64,000 nucleotides of DNA from Nymphaea colorata (taxonomy: Eukaryota > Streptophyta > Magnoliopsida > Nymphaeales > Nymphaeaceae), in assembly GCF_008831285.2 (NCBI RefSeq), contig NC_045140.1, forward strand, positions 22,338,131 to 22,402,130. Reading direction: 5' to 3'. Below are positions 11,076-22,950 of the stretch, in pieces. A model generated the notes under the pieces. The model was not told the origin of the DNA, searched no databases, and saw nothing but the letters and a program-made list of their open reading frames with translations. Made by a program: the position numbers and the translations under genes. Every line of letters begins with the position of its first letter. Position 1 is the stretch's first letter.

Positions 11076-12554
11076 TCAAACAGGAGGTAGTGGGGCAGAA
11101 TGCATCACCTTTTTTTGCCTCCCCACGATCCAATTGATTGTCCTTCTGGCAAATGAAGGTGTTGGGTTGCTCTGAGAATCCAGGCTGTGGAAACTGCAGC
11201 TGCCATCGTCCCCACCACATTCACTCCTAGGCATTGAACTGAAATCGCCATGATTAGACCATCCTTCAGCTTCAATCTCAGACGCCACAGTCCTTTGGCT
11301 GCTGCTCGGTTTCAGCTTGGTGTCTTCTACTCTATGCACAGGCAGCCGAAAGGAGAAGGCTCTCCTCGATGAATCCGCTGCGGAAGACAGTCGATCCTTC
11401 CTTGTTCGTAGCCAGATTTTCGAAATCGAAAAGCTCTCCTGTTTACCTTCCTGAATTACCGCCGAACTTGCGCTATGGCTGTCTGGGATCCTAAATCCTT
11501 CCCTCCTGGATTGAGAATTCTTGATGTCAATCATGGAGATGGTAGGCCTGTGGCCTGGTGTTACAGCCAAAGGTGGCTTCTTCATAGGCCTTTTTCTTTT
11601 CATTGAAGCAACGGGAACCTGTAAATGAGATGCTTCATCTAAAACATATTCGAAGGAACCCATTGAATAACACCTCCTTGAATCCACATTTCTTAGGCTG
11701 CTGCTGCTCTCTCCTCTCAGACTAATTTCCCCGCTAACACCAACCACACCACCACCGCCGCCGGCTGCGTCTCCGTCAGCACCAACAGCCGCATCCACGT
11801 TTCGCAGTTTCCCAAGCTTCACGGCGACGACTTTTGTCTCTTCCTTCGCCGGATTCCCGACCGACTTTTGCGAATTCTCCGTACAAGACGGTACAAACCC
11901 ATCTTCTGCCGACGAATTCATCTGGGCAGCCGAAGCAGAGTTGCGGAGATCCCCGTCACCGATTTCCCGGGAGCTTTCGCTCCCGGATTCGAGAACCAGA
12001 ACGATGGGCGAACAAGCGTTCGACGAAAAGTCTGGGAGAAGACTCCCCCTACACAGTGGGCAGGTCGAGTGCGAGAGCAACCACGTATCGATACAATCGA
12101 GGTGGAAGGCATGGCTGCACTTGGGCAGCAGTCTGAGCTTGTCGTCTGCTTCGAATTCGCAGAGACAGACGGCGCAATCGAACGGATTCTTGACGCCGAT
12201 GATGTTTTTGTAGAGGAAGACGGGGAGAGTGTCGATGAAGGATTGGTCCACTCCCGAGTCATGGAGGTGGAAGAGCTGCTGCAGCTGCCCTTGTAAGACA
12301 CTGACATTGTCTAAATCATCAGGGTCCCTCTGCGAGGGCCTGATAAGAAATCTAACAAGAAGGTGAAGAAGACCAGAGATGAAGAATATCACAGCCAGAA
12401 TCACTATAATCAGCAAGATGCTGGGACTAATCCTATCATCCAAACTATGAGAAGAAGGCGGAGGAGGAGGAGGGGGAGGGGAAGGTAAGAATTGTGAGGA
12501 TGGGGCAGAGTAAGAACTCTCGTTTCTCTGAATTTCATGCCACACCCAACTCAT
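11076..12554 (-). CDS. RING-H2 E3 ubiquitin ligase, ATL13/ATL46 type, 492 aa, intronless
   Basis: A membrane-anchored E3 ligase that receives ubiquitin from an E2 and transfers it to unknown targets. Visible in order: a Ser/Pro-rich N terminus with eight or nine consecutive Pro (about 26-33); one transmembrane helix (about 45-68); the GLD-type box GVDQSFIDTLPVF (101-113); and the RING-H2 finger with Cys127, Cys130, Cys146, His148, His151, Cys154, Cys165 and Cys168, including the ATL signature around DCIDTWL. A long polar, low-complexity tail follows. It contains CYSMGSFEYVLDEA, a segment shared with the ATL46/ATL13 subgroup. Lack of introns is usual for ATLs. The ATG at 12554 is the first in frame and leaves the Pro-rich segment and helix intact. 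Targets and regulation cannot be read from the sequence. Confidence 0.93.
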   Translation of the reverse strand: MSWVWHEIQRNESSYSAPSSQFLPSPPPPPPPPSSHSLDDRISPSILLIIVILAVIFFISGLLHLLVRFLIRPSQRDPDDLDNVSVLQGQLQQLFHLHDSGVDQSFIDTLPVFLYKNIIGVKNPFDCAVCLCEFEADDKLRLLPKCSHAFHLDCIDTWLLSHSTCPLCRGSLLPDFSSNACSPIVLVLESGSESSREIGDGDLRNSASAAQMNSSAEDGFVPSCTENSQKSVGNPAKEETKVVAVKLGKLRNVDAAVGADGDAAGGGGGVVGVSGEISLRGESSSSLRNVDSRRCYSMGSFEYVLDEASHLQVPVASMKRKRPMKKPPLAVTPGHRPTISMIDIKNSQSRREGFRIPDSHSASSAVIQEGKQESFSISKIWLRTRKDRLSSAADSSRRAFSFRLPVHRVEDTKLKPSSSQRTVASEIEAEGWSNHGDFSSMPRSECGGDDGSCSFHSLDSQSNPTPSFARRTINWIVGRQKKVMHSAPLPPV

Positions 12555-15500
12555 TTTTCACCTCTACGAGAAAGCATCAACAAAAAAAATGGGAGAAGAA
12601 ACAAGAATCCGATATTGAAGAAAGGAGAACTGTCTCACCTCCAAGATTCTGAGTTCCTGCTATGGAGACCCACCTCCACAGGCCATTCTCTCAAGGAAGA
12701 TGAGAGACGCCAATTGTTTGTTCAGGCCATATAAAAAGTATTGATGGTTTCGCTACTGACACATAATGAGGATGATGCGTATTAAAAGATCTGCGAAAGA
12801 GACATGCCTCTCTCATCTCCAGCCATCCTTACAGCAGATGGAAAAACCTGCAGGTCAATGGTGGTAAAATGGGAAAGCTAGTTGGTGCTGCAAGCAACGT
12901 ATAACTACAAGAAAGTAGCCAAAAGCAAAAAAAAAAAACAGAGAGAGAGGAAGAAGAAAGAAAAGGGAAAAAATTAATTGTCGAAAGGTGTTGGGATGAG
13001 GGCACAGTAATAAATCACAAGAACCAGAGTAAATAAATGAAAGATTACCACGAATTCAAACAGAATGGAAGCCGAAGATCGCAGCAACTTTAATGGTCTC
13101 ATTTAATTATCAGCAAATCGATGTGCACCGCGGGATTCTTTCCTTTCTTATTTTACTACCAAGCAAAGCTCCAAGAAAACTGCAACATATGGTCGTCGCT
13201 ATTAATTAGTGGCCTCATCCCTGTGCATGATGCGCTAGAATCTTTCATTGAAATCCTTCCCCCTTTCGCTTCGCCATTGGAAAAATTGCGCGTCTAAAAA
13301 TAATAATCCTGAGAGGATTTGAAGCCTAAATGAGAGAATGGAAGTTGTGGAGAAAGTTCTTCGCTTCCCTTGAAAGTGAAAAGAGAGTGTGTTTGTACTT
13401 GAAGTGGGGAACAATTGGTCGAGGCAGGACGACTTTGTGTTCATATGCTCATGCAATCAGTGTGCATCTACCCATTTTGTTACCTCCATCTTCTAAGAAA
13501 TCAAGAGTAAAAATCATTTACAGTATTTTAATGACATTAAAAACGACGGTTACAAAAAGTTTACCGTATAAACAAATGAATGCACTCGCCATTACATTGA
13601 CTAGGCCCATGTGTTTGAACCATTATCCACATGGACTACAGATTGTTAGCTCTAATTTTCAAATGCGACATCATATTTTAAAATCTAAAGGCAACGCAAT
13701 AAGATTCTTTACCACGTAATTTCGCCGGTAAAGTGGCTTCATCCAGCCGTCGGCGGTAATTTAGCGATCTTTTGTCCACATTACGATGGCTAAACTCTTC
13801 TTTATTGTATGCTTTGCTGTCTTAAACGCCTCATTGGAAGGCCGTAATGTTAGATCCTTCTCTCTCTTGATATATATATATTATATATTAAAATTAAACT
13901 TTGTTCCATTTTTTTTATTTTAGAAATTAGATAATAACCCCGTTCCGTAGCGGGCCGCTATTGACAACAACGTTTACTAACCCGCAAATGAGCACCATGC
14001 AACAGCGACAGGAAAGTTCATCAAACAAATTTCTGAATGCCGGAACTACCCCTCGGTCCGAAGTGTGCCGTGTATTTGAACGGCCAAATATTCAAAAACG
14101 GGAATCGAGTCAGAAAATTCAGGCTGAGGGGCGCCAATTATAAAATTTTATATTTTTCAAGAGTCACCAATATATAAATTGAAAAAAAAAAACTTGAAGT
14201 ATCAAATATGAAAAATGAATACGTCTATATGAGCAACTTTCCACACCTGCTCAAAAATCAGGCTCACCAAATTTAAATATATATGTTGGGAAAGAAAGTC
14301 GAAGGGAAGTAGCCAACGAAGGAATAATAATAAACTAAGGGGTGGTTAAACTTAATCCCACTTAAACCAGGGGTCCAGAAGGGCCATGTGGTTAGATCCA
14401 CCCTGAAAGTTGTAAAAAATTTCTCTCGAAACGCTGAATTTGTCTTTGTGTTTGCGCTTTTTGCCGGATCGAGAGTCAAATTTTCCACAAAACATGGCCG
14501 CCAGTGTTTTGGTCACCAAACTCCCAGAGGTTCTGACTTCTCACGATTTTGTGGGTCTTGGTTCCATGACTCGGAGGTGTTCAAATGCAGAAGGCGCAAA
14601 TACCCGATGTTGATTCCATCTTGTGAGGTCAGTGCCTTCAAATCTTGCTTCCATACTTGAACATACTTGAATCTCATAACGACGACAGGTTTAACCATTT
14701 CCATACGGAGCTTATGCTTTTTTTTTATGAGTTTCATTTCGCTTGTTAACAGTCTGTCTTGATTCTTATTCTCAAAAAAGTTCGCTAATTACTTTGACGA
14801 ATTCCAGACTAAACTTTCTCCTAACAAGCTGCTGTTACAGTTAAGACCTCCTTCAAGAAGCGAAGTAATTTATAATATTATTGGCGTGCATGCCTTTGTC
14901 AGCTCTATGGTTTGAACATCTAAACGTACCCGCGTCGTACCGGAGCACTTTCTCGAGGTTTTTGACTCCTCCAAGTAATAGCTGATAATCTAACGAGTTG
15001 GTGTCCGTGGAAAATGATGAATGTGTACGATTAACAAACCCGGTGATGGATTGCAATATCCAAAATCAACATTTGGTGCTTGCCTTGGTACTCTTTAGTT
15101 TAATATTCGTATGATCTACGTTCAGTTAGTGCATCTCAAAGATACTCTGCGTTTCCGCATGCTCGTTTCCAATATGCGAAGATATTTGCGCAGAACTTGG
15201 TAAGTTTCTTTTATTATCCTACTTTCTTTTTCTCGATCGAAGGCCCCAGTAACCAAGAACATCAAACCGGTCAAGGTGATGGATCTGGTCAAGCTACTTG
15301 TATGCACAGACCCATGTGCTTGTTGGTTCATCACCTTCTTGCTCTAGTCATGGAAGTGTCTGGTTTTCATAATTGATTCCCATCTTAACAACCCATCTTT
15401 GTGGACAAAGGAAAGCTCGAGATAGTGAAAGGTGGCTTCAGCATCTTAGGCGGCACTGTACATCATCTCCATAGAACAGGTGGTAGGAAGGGCGCCAACA

Positions 15501-18500
15501 ACTAACCTCGAAGAAAAAGTTGGCCGCCGCATATGGTGGGCGTCAAGTGTTCCTTGCCCCACCTTCCCCTCCTTATGAAATGCTTTTCCATCGCTCACCC
15601 GTGCCGATTGCGCCTTTTATCGTGAAAGTGCTCTGAAGTTTCTCCTTCCTGATCTCCTCTCCCTTTACGCCGCTTTGCTTTTGGGCCACACTATCCAAAG
15701 TTTTTATATTCGTTTTCAATGATTGAGGAGGTAGTTCAAGGCCACGGCCTTCCGCTCTTCCTGATTCATCTTTTTGTTGGGGCGCATGTTGGGAGATGCC
15801 CACTTCCAGGATTTTCCTGCCTTTCTGCTACTAGTTGGCCAAAAGTGGGATTGAAAAGCAAAGCAGCACACTACGCTTTCACTCATATGGAGACCAAATA
15901 AAACACCTGTCAGCTTTCGAGGGATTTCATAGACAACCCGATTCTGGAAAGCTGTGAAAGATAAAATTCAAGAGATTGCAACCCATTTCTCATTCATGAC
16001 AATTCACGTGGAGATTTCCATAAGATCGCGCCTCGAAAACACCTAAGCCTTCATCTGAAGTCACTTGGAAAGCTAGACCCTTCCTGAAAGTTGAACACGT
16101 CGAAGGAACTCTCATGGCTTTCCTTCCTTTCCATATAAAATACACTGGAAATGGAGAAGCCACAGCTTTCGATCCCCTTCAAGCAAATTGTCCCGCTTAT
16201 CTTGGATCTTAGTTTCTTCGTGCCATGTTAACCCCATGAATTTTGGCACCTATGACTCTACACCAGTCCAAAAGTTGTGTACTTAAACAAAAGACAGTGC
16301 AGAACCGGTGACCCGAGGTGCTGCACTCTGCAATCACCAGCTCCTTTCAAAACCTGTGTTGAATCGCTCCCTTCATTGGAAAGAAAAAGTGTTTACTCTT
16401 CATGGAGTGACTTTGATACAGAAGAACACACTTGTAAGTTCCATCACAACGCAGAGGCTTCTCGAAGTAAATGTGCACGGCGAGATCTTATCCGAAAAAC
16501 CGATGTCTACGTTCATCTTCAACGTGAAGCTTCAATAAATTGCTTTGGCCAATTCCATTTATGGAGGCTTTCTCTCGGTTTCTCATTGTAAGGCACGCAA
16601 AGGGGGGAAAAAATTATATTAAGAAGTTTCCTACATTCATTTTCAACGTGAAGCTTCAATAAATTGCTTTTACCAATTCCAATAATGGGGGCTTTCTCTC
16701 GGTTTCTCATTGTAATGCAGGCAAAGGGGGAAAAAGTTTATATTGAGAAGTTTCCAGTGGAAATCTCCTGTCATAAAAGTGCTTCGAGACTCTGCATGAC
16801 AAATGTAAACCAACCTGGGAGTCCATTTTCATTATACTAGCACAGGCTTTTGTGAGCACCCTTGTCTTTTTTCCATGGTTCAGGGAAATAAATTCCTGTG
16901 TTAGCAGGTTTTTTTAGGTCCTCTCCATAAGCAGACTTGGGACGTGGCTCTAGAAGCCCATGCTCACTGCCACAGGAGTACGGTTTTTTTTTTTTTTTTT
17001 GACGCAAGTGAACATGATCTACTCGATTCAATCCACGTTTCCCCTAGCTGTACACTGCCACTTGAATAATTTGAATCACTAAATTCACAACCACTCTTTA
17101 AAAAACAAAATTATCTGAATATTCCCCCCAAATGAAAATTAAAAGAAAAAGGGTTAGTGAATACTGAACTTCTCTGTCTTCATCAGGTTCAACAGATAGC
17201 ATAAGGTCCCTTGAGATCTTGGGCAGTGAGCTGATGAGTTCGACCAGATAGAGGAGGGGAGTTCATCAAACAAACAAAGTATAGTCCAAACTGACCAAGT
17301 TACAGAGCCGATGAGCATTTAGTGAAAGCGTAAAGAGGAAGCTTTAGCAAGTTGTATTTTACCTGCTCATGTGAACATCGCTTATTAAAGGGTTGATGCA
17401 TGCACAAGTGTAAGACCATCCTCTTTATTTGTTGGAAATTAAGGGAAAAAAACCAAAGTGCAAAACCATGAATTCATGATTAATAACGTCAGATTTCACT
17501 ACCACTTGCAAGAAAAGAACAGTAGATGATTAAATGGGCCTATACATAAGAACCCAACTTTGTATTTAGGCCTGGGCTGCAGTCAAAGCAATTGAGCAAG
17601 TTCACATAAAGTTAAACTCATTGGTGTTTGTATACATCTACGAAAACTTCCATTAACAGTGCATTTTCGTTATCACAATCGTTGAGAATTATACTAATCA
17701 GGAGAATATGTCGTCCGCCAAGTTCAACAAATTACAGTTGCCTACAATTTAACCAATACACAGGCAAAGAGTTCGCTGGTCTTTCACATAGGAAAAGAAT
17801 AAGATTGATCAACATAATCGTGCGCACACAAGAGGAACAAAGACAAAGATTTCCTTATGACATTAAGTTGATACAGCTCAGGAGGGATAAATAACAAGAA
17901 AAAGGATGGATGTATTGACAAAGATGGAGGTAACCTTGCAATCATCACAACGGAGTAGAGAGCGGCCACCAGAACCGTTTTACTCCGCACAAGTCTTGCA
18001 AGATCAAGAAAAAGAAAGAAAAGAGAGGGAGAAAAAGCTCAATCAGGATAGCACCATGGTTTGTTGTCGAGAAAATTAAAGCAATACCATGGTTGTGAGT
18101 AAGGCGCCTCCTTTGGCTTCTTATAAGCATGAAAAGCAAGGGAGGTGCTCCAAGCTCCACTCTGAGTTACAGAGACATTAGTTACAGAGTCATTGCAGCA
18201 CCCCATGGAAAAGCAAGCCGGCCAACGGTGACAAGAGTAAGACATTTCACCGGAGCTACGTAGATCACTCTTAACAATGTCTGCGGGCGTGGATATAAAT
18301 AGCCTTGAGCATCATACACAAGGGGACTCCCATAAAAGAAATGGGAGGAAAGGAAAACAGCCATGAAAAGGAGCTCATCTCAAATGGCAAAAATTTTGCT
18401 GACTGATTTGAGGGGGTTAACGTACACCTCTGTGTTATCATGTTACCCTGCAGTTCCCAAAAACTACATCTTTTATCTCCCACGACACGAAATACGCACA

Positions 18501-21500
18501 TTGGTTGACTATGCCGAACCTTTCTCCCAGGCCCTTTTCAGCTTCTACAAAAAGTAAGATTCTTAAGTTAGTTTCTTCTTATTCTAGAGAGAATGTTCCA
18601 TTTTCTAGTAGCCTGTGGAAACTGAAAACAATAGTAATGGAAAAATTTTCTTTTGGAACTTCAATTTTCGATTACCATGCTGTAATAAATGACAAAAATG
18701 GCTTTTGGGCAGTCCCCATGTCAGCTTTAGCCCCATCCCGCAGCAAAAGTTAAGCCTCACATCCCCAGCTGCTGTCAAAAGTGTGACCGATCAAGCTCGA
18801 CCTGTACTGTTCTTGGCATGTGGGTTTCAGATGGTTTGGACCAACTTTCCAAGAAAAGAGTCAGGACAGAGATAATGAAATACGTAACGTAGTCGAAGTT
18901 TGGATTCTGCAGCGTGGTGACTTCTCTTTGACTGCCTGAGAGAGGTTTGCTGGTTCTGCCAAGCTGCTTGTTCTGTTGCTCTCTGCAGAGAACTCTGAGT
19001 AGTGGGGAGATCAGCTCCTTACTTTTTAGGGGTCAGTAAATGTAGGCTCATTTTTGTGGACATTATCTATGTTTGTTGAATTTTAACAGAGTTATGCCCT
19101 CAGAATATCTTCTGCGACAGAGCTACATCTTTGCTCTCGATCTGTCCTCCTTCCCCCTCGTCATTACCATCTTTCTTTTTTCGATGGACATGACAATACA
19201 CCCTCTCTTTCTCTCTCTCTGAGCTAAAGTACATAAGATTCAGATCCTGAAAACCAACAGTGAAGGAATATCCAAGCTTGGGGACCCTGCAGCCTGCAGC
19301 TATCACTGGACAAGTCTTTTGCCTTTTCGTGCTTTCTTTTACTGCACCGACTTACAGGGGAACGACGTAAGATAGAAGGTACTGGCTAAAATATTCATTA
19401 CAGTTGAATGACTATCGTTTGCTCGTTAATTAATGAGAGTCTGTTTCCTGCAGCACGCGGGCATGCCTGCTGCCGCGATTTTTCCCCCCATTTTCTCCAA
19501 CCCCTATAAACTGTAAAGCTCCTCGATTCAAGAAACTAATTCTTGTTCTGTTCTCAAGTTCTTGGCTTTTGCCAATCCTATAAACTGCACCAGCTATTCC
19601 AATGGGGACATTAATTTTTCGATTCTGTTCTACTGAAACACGCAAATCTTAAACTTGTTTCGGTGAAGTTGTTCCTGGAAAACCATAGTAATGAGGCGCT
19701 GTACCCATTAACGAGGTGAATGAGCATTTTCTCTTTCATGGGCTAAGCTAAAGCTAGCCCTACTTAGATTAGGTACATTATGATCTGCTTAGAGCACCTT
19801 GAGTATGAACGAGCCGCACCATTAAATGGTTCGGACCTTGAAGAATCAGTAAAAAATAAGAAAGCAGATTTCAAAGATATGCCCATGTGAGGGGTTTTTT
19901 TTTTCATTTTTATTTTCCTTTTTGAACCTAGAACTGTTTCTTCTCTCTTTTCCATAATCACAAACTTAATCGTTTATTATGTAATCTTAGATTTTCTTAG
20001 GTACTTTTTTGAGCAAAACTATTGAACTTTTCGTGGCTCATTTGATGAAAGACTTGGTGAAAAAGGGCAACTCATCAATGACAACATGCTCAAATAAGTG
20101 GGGAAGAACAACCAACATTTTAATTGTAGTTAAAAAAGGTACTTGTGTTTTCCTCCATTATCATGACAACTTTCACTTGCATTTCCTGAAGTTCCCTGCT
20201 CTCCTGGAACTTTCTGTGCTTCTGGAATAACTAAGCGCATCGATCTAGATGGTGCTACCAGTTTTGAACTAATTCCTGATTATGTTTGCACTTGCAACAC
20301 AAAACCAATGTTGTTAATATTGGATACTGATTCAGAAGGCCATGTTTGACTGGCCGGACTGTGCTCTGTCTGTGTAAAACGTCACTTGGGTATGTTTAGA
20401 CCTAAGAAATTCAACTTTCTTCATCAGTTTTGAGGCATAAACATTGCATGTTAATGAAGGAAAAACTTGGGTTTCTTCTTTACCATGTCTATGACGGCCG
20501 AAAATAACTTTCATTCAGAAGTAACGTTGGCTCGAGCAATCAAATATGCACTAAATTTCCAACGTCTGTCAATTATGAGTGTTGGGCCATATCAGCCCTG
20601 GCGGATTAAGAGCCATTAGTTATAAAATTTCGAATTTTTAATGAGCATTAAACTGAAAAATTATTTTAGAGTATTAATATGAAAATAAGCATTTTGGTTG
20701 GTGTGTGTGTGGTGAACTAGTTATAAAATTTAACAATTAGCAAACTATTCATTCAATGAGAAGAAACAATTTGTTTGTTACTGTACCCATGTCTTGTCTG
20801 GGTTTGAATAGTTCATGGAAGGGGGTGAAGCGAGGATTTTTTTTAGGTGCGAGTTGAACGGTCCAAATTATAATTTTAAAATTTTTAATATTACTTTTCA
20901 AATTTTTTGTATAGAATAAATAAAAAAAATAAAATTTACACGTAATTTAAAAAAAAAAAAACTTTTTTGTTTTTGTGAGGGCCATTGAACTTTGGTTCCA
21001 TTAGCATTGGTCCATTGGTGGCAGGGTTGGTGTTTTTCCTAATTGCTCGAAAATCGGTTTCCAACTTGTATCGGTAAGCTAAACGATACTCCGGCTGATA
21101 TTCACATCGACTCGTATATCAGTCATTTTTAAAAAATTTATTTGTTACTATTACTGCTATTATTATGTTAAACTATCAACCGACACGAGCCTGAATCAGC
21201 TGATACGGGCTGGTGTGGCCTGAACGGGATTCATATTGGCTCGCATCTAGAAAGCCTGAATCGGCCGATATTCAGGCCGACGAGGCTGGATCCAAGTTAA
21301 GAAGAGATTGGGTCAGTCTGGGTGAGGCCCGGCACGGTCGCACTCAAAGTTCCCGCCGTAAAATCGAGAAATCCTTCGCGCCCTCTCTACCTCACCATCC
21401 TTCCTTTTCAAAGATTCTATATGAATTTGTAGACGAAACCGAGATGGTTAACTTCCCTTAGGCGCTTTAAGGCGAGTGCAGAGAAGTCCTGCCCTCATTT

Positions 21501-22950
21501 TTGAGTGGTAAACCGGCCGTTGCATATGCCGGCTACTCCTGCCTGTCTTGGGCGACAAGGACATATCACGAGGTAGAGACGCAGTGTGATACCATAGGGT
21601 GATATTTCCGAGGTAGGCCTCTCAACTGGATTGTTGCCGAAGAACATTACGAAACTGCGCAAAGAGTTAAGCAAACTTTACAACGTTACAATGAACTTCA
21701 GGACATTCTATGCCATGTTAAATTCCTAAAAGGTTTTGTTAAGGTTCTGGTACGTTTCAATCCTAGATCGTGGCTAAATTTGGTCTTTTTTCCGTCGTGA
21801 GGTACTCTGGCCATTCCGATAATTTGCAACTTTCGGCCTGGAATGTATCCCGGCGCGTAGAATCTGATGAAAAGGACTTCAAAATTTGAACCATCTTCTC
21901 TGATTTTGTTGGTTCCGATCCGTTTACCTGTGCATGAAAACTGATAGTGTTTGAGATCGAAAAGGATCTTCCAGACTGACCGAGGACACATCTATTTTGG
22001 TTACAGGTGATTATATAACCAACCAATCCCAGTTGAGAAAACAAAAGCTGTGTTTGTTAGCCATAATGGTTAATCTTGTGAACAGATACATTATTTTTCT
22101 TATCACAGGTTGAAAATTCACAGGCTGATGTGATTTCAACCTCGTGGGAAAAAGCACAGGTTCTAAAAGCCTCAACTTTGACGAGGTACTTAATTCACAG
22201 CTTGAAGTTTCTTTGTTTGGTGTAGCCTGTAAATCTTTGTACTTGTTAACGAGGATTCATAAAAAGAGCCTGTGACCAAATGTGCCTTAGGACGCATGAT
22301 TCGAAGGCGGTGCTTTCTCGAATGAGAATCACAATCACGGCTTGGATTTTTGGAATCATATCCCTGTGGAATACTGGAAAACATAATTATCAGCTTGCTC
22401 TTATTTATTTCTGTACTTCTCTACCAGTGTAGAAGATCGAGTTGTTGTTAGGATTCAGACCTCAACAAACAATTCCATGCTTCAACTAATGGTTCACAGC
22501 AATTATGAGACTGTGATGTTGATCTCCACTAAAAAAAAAAAAAAAAGAAATCAAGGCACTTGTTCTGCTTGATTCTAAGTTCGTTATCATGAAATTCGCT
22601 GTTGGTGGTGTCCTAGTTTGAACTTCACGCTGTTGCTTGTGTCTGTAAAATCGTTGAACTTGTCTGAATTTCAGCTCACAAGACCATGCTGTTGTCAATA
22701 TCATTTTGCATCCATATTTCCATCTAAATTATATGACATTCAAAATTGCTTCCTTTGGCTTCCAGCATTGCATATTTGATGCACTAACTCTCTTTGGCTG
22801 GTGGTTTATTACACGACCACAGGAATTGCAAGGGGGAAATTGCGACTATCAAGCCAATGCTCTTATTAAAGTCACCATTAGCAGGGATTTCTCATTTACA
22901 AGGGTTGTTTGCAAACAACAAAAAACGAGGTTCTTGATCAGTTCTATGCA
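12555..22950. other. Long gene-poor interval (about 10 kb)
   Basis: The first 500-1000 bases are the upstream region of the ATL gene. Beyond that I see only short, unrelated open frames, an AT run near 13870, poly-A/T tracts, a duplicated 124-base unit at 16507-16755, and a GC-richer patch at 21040-21340. That patch has repeated GATACGGGCTG / CTGAATCGGC phrases suggestive of old repeat DNA. A TATAAAATA at about 16134 is followed by a 26-codon frame that leads nowhere I can follow. Confidence 0.55.
16507..16755. repeat. Tandem duplication, two 124-base units
   Basis: Units 16507-16630 and 16631-16755 share blocks such as AACGTGAAGCTTCAATAAAT and GGCTTTCTCTCGGTTTCTCA with about a dozen differences. 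No coding role is visible. Confidence 0.85.

Noticed and set aside
11834-12307. Several open frames on both strands opposite the RING gene
   Set aside because: They are antisense or shifted shadows of the ATL coding sequence, whose RING cysteines and helix fix the real frame.
16134-16229. TATAAAATA followed by a 26-codon frame beginning MEKPQLSIPFKQ
   Set aside because: The frame ends quickly and no in-phase next exon could be found. Chance promoter-like sequence is more likely.
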